DNA of 43,785 bases from Candidatus Poribacteria bacterium. Lineage in GTDB: Bacteria; Poribacteria; WGA-4E; WGA-3G. Below the pieces are notes generated by a model. The model was given only the letters and a program-made list of their open reading frames with translations. It searched no databases and was not told the origin of the DNA. Positions 40,521-43,785 of this stretch are shown here, piece by piece (positions within the stretch are counted from its first letter, which is position 1; each line of letters opens with the position of its first letter). Position numbers and translations under genes: made by a program. The stretch lies in NCBI GenBank assembly GCA_022823085.1, contig JAJDXV010000020.1:1-43785 (forward strand). The letters run 5' to 3'.

Positions 40521-41364
40521 ACGCTTCTGGCTCCTTTTCGACGAGGTAGGCAAAGAAGATGCCGAGTTGATATAAAAGGAAGAGCGGTATCGCCATGAGT
40601 AGCATGGAGGTGGGATCCGCGGGGGTCAATAGTGCTGACATAACACAGATGCCTAATAGTGCGTAGCTCTGTTTTTCTCGGAAGCCGCGTGCGTTAATGA
40701 TTCCGATTCGGGACAAGAATGCCATCACGATCGGTAACTCGAAAGCGAGCCCGAACCCTAAGATTAACTGTGTTATGAAGTTGATATAAAGTTGTAAATC
40801 CCATCTATTCGGCATATCGGGAAACAGTTCTGCGGAGAACTGTAGTACGACGGGTGTGACGATAAAGTAGGCGAAGGCGGCACCGAGGATGAAAAATGTG
40901 ACGATAATCAGGAAGAGCGGGACAGCGAATCGTCGTTCCTGACGGTTCAACGCTGGGAAGACGAATGCCCAGACCTGATAAATGATTATCGGGAGTGCGA
41001 GCAAAATGCCGGTGGTGATCCCTAATTTTAGGAACGCCATGATAGCCTCCACGGGTCCAACTTTCATGAGTTCAGCGTTGACGTTGGAGGTTCCGGCGCG
41101 CATGGTAATTGCGAAAAACCCCCATATTGATCCGTCCGAACCGATGGTCGCGTCGATAGCGGTTGCGATCAACGTGTTCATCGAGGTGCCGAGTGGGAAC
41201 ATAATTACCTTCTCAATCGGTTTACTAAAGGATAAGCTCAAGATCGTAAACGCGCCGATTGTGATAGCGGAGATGATAATCCGCCGTCGGAGTTCTTCGA
41301 GATGTTCCCAGAAAGTCATTGCGATATCGGTTGATTCCGTCGCTTCATTAGATTCCATCATCAT
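40513..41364 (-). CDS. tatC: Twin-arginine translocase subunit TatC
   Basis: A 283-residue six-helix protein with the N-terminal FWEHLEELRRRIIISAI signature, which contacts the twin-arginine signal, PVEAIMAFLKLGI, FVFPALNRQER, an extended first periplasmic loop (about residues 52-100), GFGLAFELPIVMAFLSRIGI and a C-terminal SALLTPADPTSMLLMAIPLFLLYQLGI block. It receives folded Tat substrates such as the 2Fe-2S subunit at 17169-17804. Three successive ATG codons make the exact start ambiguous by two residues. Confidence 0.93.
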   Translation of the reverse strand: MMMESNEATESTDIAMTFWEHLEELRRRIIISAITIGAFTILSLSFSKPIEKVIMFPLGTSMNTLIATAIDATIGSDGSIWGFFAITMRAGTSNVNAELMKVGPVEAIMAFLKLGITTGILLALPIIIYQVWAFVFPALNRQERRFAVPLFLIIVTFFILGAAFAYFIVTPVVLQFSAELFPDMPNRWDLQLYINFITQLILGFGLAFELPIVMAFLSRIGIINARGFREKQSYALLGICVMSALLTPADPTSMLLMAIPLFLLYQLGIFFAYLVEKEPEAYV

Positions 41365-41394
41365 GATTGTGCGGGTTGTTCATCCGTTTCGTGA

Positions 41395-41607
41395 TTAAGA
41401 GGTTTTCGGTGGCTTGATGTTCGGTTCTGTGTCTCTATCGATTTCATCTGCTGCCTTTGTGAGTTCATCTTGGAGTTCGGTGCCGGCACTCTTAAATTCT
41501 CGGATAGCTTTTCCGAGCGAACGCCCCATTTCCGGTAATTTTTTAGGTCCGAAAACGACGAGCGCAATCATAAGGATTACAAAGATTTCCATTCCGCCTA
41601 TTCCCAT
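41395..41607 (-). CDS. tatA: Twin-arginine translocase subunit TatA/TatB type
   Basis: A 70-residue protein: short membrane helix (about 5-20), FGPKKLPEMGRSLGKAIREFKSAG amphipathic helix and an acidic tail. It forms the Tat export pore with TatC encoded 30 nt downstream. Only one TatA/B-type gene is present here, as in minimal TatAC systems. GGGGGATAAGGA precedes the ATG. Confidence 0.92.
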   Translation of the reverse strand: MGIGGMEIFVILMIALVVFGPKKLPEMGRSLGKAIREFKSAGTELQDELTKAADEIDRDTEPNIKPPKTS

Positions 41608-42167
41608 GTTCCTTATCCCCCTTTTAATGATGTGTGGCAGTCTGTAACCATTTATAGTATATCACGGAATAAATCTATTTGCAATTATTTTTTTTGGTTA
41701 TCAGGGAATGGTTGTGAGTTGTCAGTTACGTACCGTATTTTTTCACATAAGGTTGAGAACCGAGTGCCTGTATGGGTTTGTAAGCGTTTTTCCGTAATGT
41801 TGGGTAGTAAAAAAGCGGAATAGAAAGACGCGTTCGGCTGCTGTGATCTTTATCCTAAAGACACTTTAATTTTTTTTGTACGCAAAAATCTGTGTCGTCC
41901 TTTTTCTGCGATGGGTTAGGGTCTATCGGTTCCGGTTCGGGTTGCGATCGCAGGTGTCCGGTTATCAGGGACTTTAATAGGTAGTGCGTCTGTCCTTAAA
42001 ATGTTACACCTGTGTAACATTGGGTATGGATGTGCCATTGCGATAAACTTAGTCGTTGTAAGGGTTTAGAGGCGATTGTGTTATGGGTTCGTATTTGAAC
42101 CAAAAGGCGAAAAGTGTAACATTTTCGATTTGCGTTTGCGAAGGCACGTCGCAGTTAGAGGTGTCCG
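41608..42167. other. Gene-free spacer between tatA and the IS3 OrfA gene
   Basis: About 560 bp with no convincing gene on either strand. It holds an AT-rich stretch near 41650-41700, TTGTCAGTT-type spacer repeats, a perfect dyad at 42000-42021 and one repeat of its half-site at 42114-42123. AGGTGTCCG occurs at 41951 and 42160, the second next to the OrfA stop, so part of this region may be residual insertion-sequence DNA. No OrfB remnant was recognised. Confidence 0.6.
42000..42021. promoter_or_regulatory. Perfect dyad AATGTTACAC-CT-GTGTAACATT with a second half-site
   Basis: Ten-base arms with a 2-nt centre, the form of a dimeric repressor or activator site. The right arm GTGTAACATT recurs exactly at 42114-42123. 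Nothing like a T-run follows, so it is not an obvious terminator. The regulated gene is unclear; tatA starts about 390 bp to the left on the minus strand. Confidence 0.45.
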
Positions 42168-42491
42168 CTACACCGAGTCTTCATTTTCAGATCGGTTCGA
42201 CGCAATCCAGTCAAGTGCCTTTTTTTGGATGTCCAGTGCTTGCGTCAACCTGCCAGCGAGTTGCTCCAGTTCCGCAATCCGTTCCGTAGCGGCATCGGGT
42301 TGCTTACGATTGGGTTCAAAGGCGGTGGCCGCGTTTTCAAGGAATTGGCGTTTCCATTGTGAGAGTTGTTTGTCGGTGATGTTATGTCGGCGACAGATTT
42401 CTACTTCGGAACTTTCGACGTTGAGTGCTTCAATAACGACTTTCGCTTTAAATTCGGGGGTGAATCTTTTGCGTTTTTGTTTGGTGCTCAT
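42168..42491 (-). mobile_element. Solitary IS3-family OrfA (HTH_Tnp_1 transposase subunit)
   Basis: A 107-residue protein: KRKRFTPEFKAKVVIEAL (first helix of the IS3/IS911 OrfA HTH), ICRRHNITDKQLSQWKRQFLE (recognition helix) and a C-terminal leucine-zipper-like stretch (IAELEQLAGRLTQAL). AAAGGAG gives a strong ribosome site before ATG 42491. In complete elements OrfB with the DDE domain follows by frameshift; none is seen downstream, so the element is broken or OrfA has been kept alone as a DNA-binding protein. Confidence 0.85.
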
Positions 42492-42548
42492 CGGATGCTC
42501 CTTTCTATGAGATTGTTATTGTCGCGTGATCTTGGTTTGGCATGTGGC

Positions 42549-43001
42549 TCAAATTTCCGATGGCAGTGCAACTTCTAAGTCTTGGTTATTTTTAGACATA
42601 GATTCAGTCTTGCTAAGCATAGGAGGCATCTCGGTTTCAAGGTCAAGACTTTCACCCGGGGTTGGAAGCATATCCTCAGAAATCTGATCCGGTTGGATCA
42701 ATTCCATCCGGGGTTGCGTTTGGTCGTCGTATGGAATTATTTCCTGAAGCAAAAAACCATCTTCAGGTTTAGCAAAGGCATCATGGAGATCAATTGCGCC
42801 GGAGCGGATGAGATTGAGGCGTTCAACAGAAACCCGAACATAGAACCAAGTTTCATGTTGTTCATCTTCATCAGCAGCCACACCAAGGTAAAGGTGATCT
42901 GCTGCACTTTTACAAGAGAAGAGCAGCGGCTGATCGTAGTATACGTAGGTTTCTACAATTTCGAGTTTACCTAAACCTGTAATATTGAGTATATCAACCA
43001 T
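42549..43001 (-). CDS. DUF6575-like protein, second gene of a two-gene unit
   Basis: A 150-residue protein. The first ~85 residues (DILNITGLGKLEIVETYVYYDQPLLFSCKS, LYLGVAADEDEQHETWFYVRVSVERLNLIRSGAIDLHDAFAKPEDGFL) match, from memory, the DUF6575 family, a short beta-rich domain with no known function. The rest is acidic, Pro/Ser/Met-rich and probably disordered. AAAGGA precedes the ATG. It begins 26 nt after the stop of the gene at 43028-43417 on the same strand; the two are probably one transcript. Confidence 0.7.
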   Translation of the reverse strand: MVDILNITGLGKLEIVETYVYYDQPLLFSCKSAADHLYLGVAADEDEQHETWFYVRVSVERLNLIRSGAIDLHDAFAKPEDGFLLQEIIPYDDQTQPRMELIQPDQISEDMLPTPGESLDLETEMPPMLSKTESMSKNNQDLEVALPSEI

Positions 43002-43027
43002 CTTTCGTGTCCTTTCTGAATTATCGT

Positions 43028-43417
43028 TTATTTGCTTATTATCTTAAAAACAACCCAAGGTTCTGCTCCAATAGGGACCCACCAAGAATGATGAGATTTA
43101 TATTTTCGTGACGGTGTATGTTGAATCAATCCAAGTGTTGGATTGAGTTCACCTTCTGCAATTTGGCTGTTTTTGAATCTCGGGACCATCTTCATCGCCT
43201 TCTTGAGTTGCGCGATACCCTGTATATCTGTCTGGACGGAGAGTCCACAGTTTTCGGTGTCTGGTTTGTTATTAAATCTGCTTGGATTTTCTTCAAAGGG
43301 TGTTCTGAAATCCTCCGCTTGTGCTGGATCGTTTCGCACAAGGCGGTAAACTTTACCAGAAGCGGGTTTGGCTTCTGTAGGTGGACAGTTCTCGGGATAA
43401 AAGTGTGGCCATTCCAA
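43028..43417 (-). CDS. Uncharacterised protein paired with the DUF6575-like gene
   Basis: A 129-residue protein, not assigned to a named family. It has EWPHFYPENCPPTEAKPASGKVYRLV at the N-terminus, DTENCGLSVQTDIQGIAQLKKAMKMVPRFKN in the middle, and ELNPTLGLIQHTPSRKYKSHHSWWVPIGAEPWVVF near the end; the last has the feel of a conserved catalytic or binding core (His-His-Ser-Trp-Trp). The start is TTG 43417, with GAGGG nine nt upstream; no ATG is available near that point. No signal peptide or helix. Its fixed-looking pairing with the DUF6575-like gene and its place next to an IS remnant suggest an accessory, perhaps mobile, module. Confidence 0.65.
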   Translation of the reverse strand: MEWPHFYPENCPPTEAKPASGKVYRLVRNDPAQAEDFRTPFEENPSRFNNKPDTENCGLSVQTDIQGIAQLKKAMKMVPRFKNSQIAEGELNPTLGLIQHTPSRKYKSHHSWWVPIGAEPWVVFKIISK

Positions 43418-43785
43418 TTCAGTATTCCCTCATTTCACTTGTGATTGCTGAGTGTTACATCTTCTTTTCTACACCTAAGCAAATTATACCGTATTTTTCA
43501 TTAGAAAACAAATCAATTTCCGCACGGAGATTCCGTTCTCTTATTGGTTTAATTTTGCCCTAAATGGTGTGTCGTAACAAATTTTAGAATATTTATCCTA
43601 TTTAGGTCGTGTTTACATTCCATCATCAAAATCACCGGGAGGTCAATAGACTCTATAATGATTTAATTTCGTGTTGATTTTTTCGCGTTTATTAGAACAT
43701 TTTGGCTTAAAATGCGGAAAAATGCCTCTACGAAAGTGGTTAAAAGACTATAATGTAAATTAATAAAACACTGAAAGTTAATTTT
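43418..43785. other. AT-rich terminal spacer
   Basis: The last 368 bp contain no convincing gene. The stretch is AT-rich and should include the minus-strand promoter of the gene pair to its left, but no box pair was good enough to call. Confidence 0.6.

Noticed and set aside
42076..42510. 144-codon plus-strand frame opposite IS3 OrfA
   Set aside because: Ser/Cys-rich shadow of a recognised transposase subunit.
43381..43563. 60-codon plus-strand frame in the terminal spacer
   Set aside because: No ribosome site or recognisable domain, and it overlaps the start of the TTG-initiated gene.
1..43785. tRNA, rRNA or known riboswitch
   Set aside because: No cloverleaf, rRNA-like stretch or recognisable riboswitch core was seen by eye on either strand; a covariance-model scan (for example tRNAscan-SE and Rfam) would be decisive.

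Overview
The window reads like a chromosomal segment of a Gram-negative-type (diderm) bacterium, most probably Candidatus Poribacteria or a close relative. This rests on recognition rather than a search: a sigma-70 factor fused to a beta-propeller, a phytanoyl-CoA dioxygenase-like oxygenase, secreted proteins with dockerin-like or FlgD-like C-termini, and many short palindromic repeats between genes. waaA (Kdo transfer to lipid A) and signal-peptide-bearing surface proteins indicate an outer membrane. No rRNA, tRNA or CRISPR array was seen.

Region 1 (1-9141): an ECF sigma factor tethered by one membrane helix to a BNR/Asp-box propeller; a sugar isomerase/epimerase plus an unknown alpha-rich protein behind a near-consensus promoter; then three minus-strand paralogous secreted proteins sharing an N-terminal domain but differing in C-terminus (dockerin pair or FlgD-like). 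Region 2 (9198-18160): SDR and aldo/keto reductase operon; FkbM methyltransferase and PhyH oxygenase pair; a Tat-exported three-subunit molybdenum hydroxylase operon (2Fe-2S, Mo, FAD) ending with a small cysteine-rich protein and a CopD-like membrane protein.

Region 3 (18163-24314) is the most rearranged: trxA, waaA, an Rpn-family nuclease gene with a 12-bp in-frame tandem repeat, a decayed second copy of the waaA 3' end, and a collapsed type I Zorya anti-phage locus (ZorA channel subunit cut short, zorB and zorC gone, only the last part of the ZorD SNF2/nuclease left), with a palindromic repeat at the deletion junction. Region 4 (24311-28521): NAGPA-type glycosidase, folB, a lipoprotein, moaD-moaE (molybdopterin synthase, which can serve the Mo enzyme of region 2) and an M20 peptidase.

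Region 5 (28555-41607) is a long minus-strand housekeeping block: tatA, tatC, a zinc-ribbon coiled-coil protein, cupin, pgeF, a small membrane protein, yggS, proC, yggT, an IleRS-like protein, lspA, a small secreted protein, fmt, a PASTA protein, rpe, rsmE. The order matches the ylmD-ylmE-ylmG-ileS-lspA and fmt-PASTA kinase-rpe neighbourhoods of other bacteria, with two substitutions: the gene in the ileS slot has lost the HIGH, KMSKS and editing motifs while staying open for 901 codons, and the gene in the PrkC slot has PASTA domains but no kinase. rpe and proC both appear to start at ATT codons. Region 6 (41608-43785): a perfect dyad, a solitary IS3-type OrfA, and a pair of short genes (DUF6575-like plus an unknown partner) that may be an undescribed two-gene unit.
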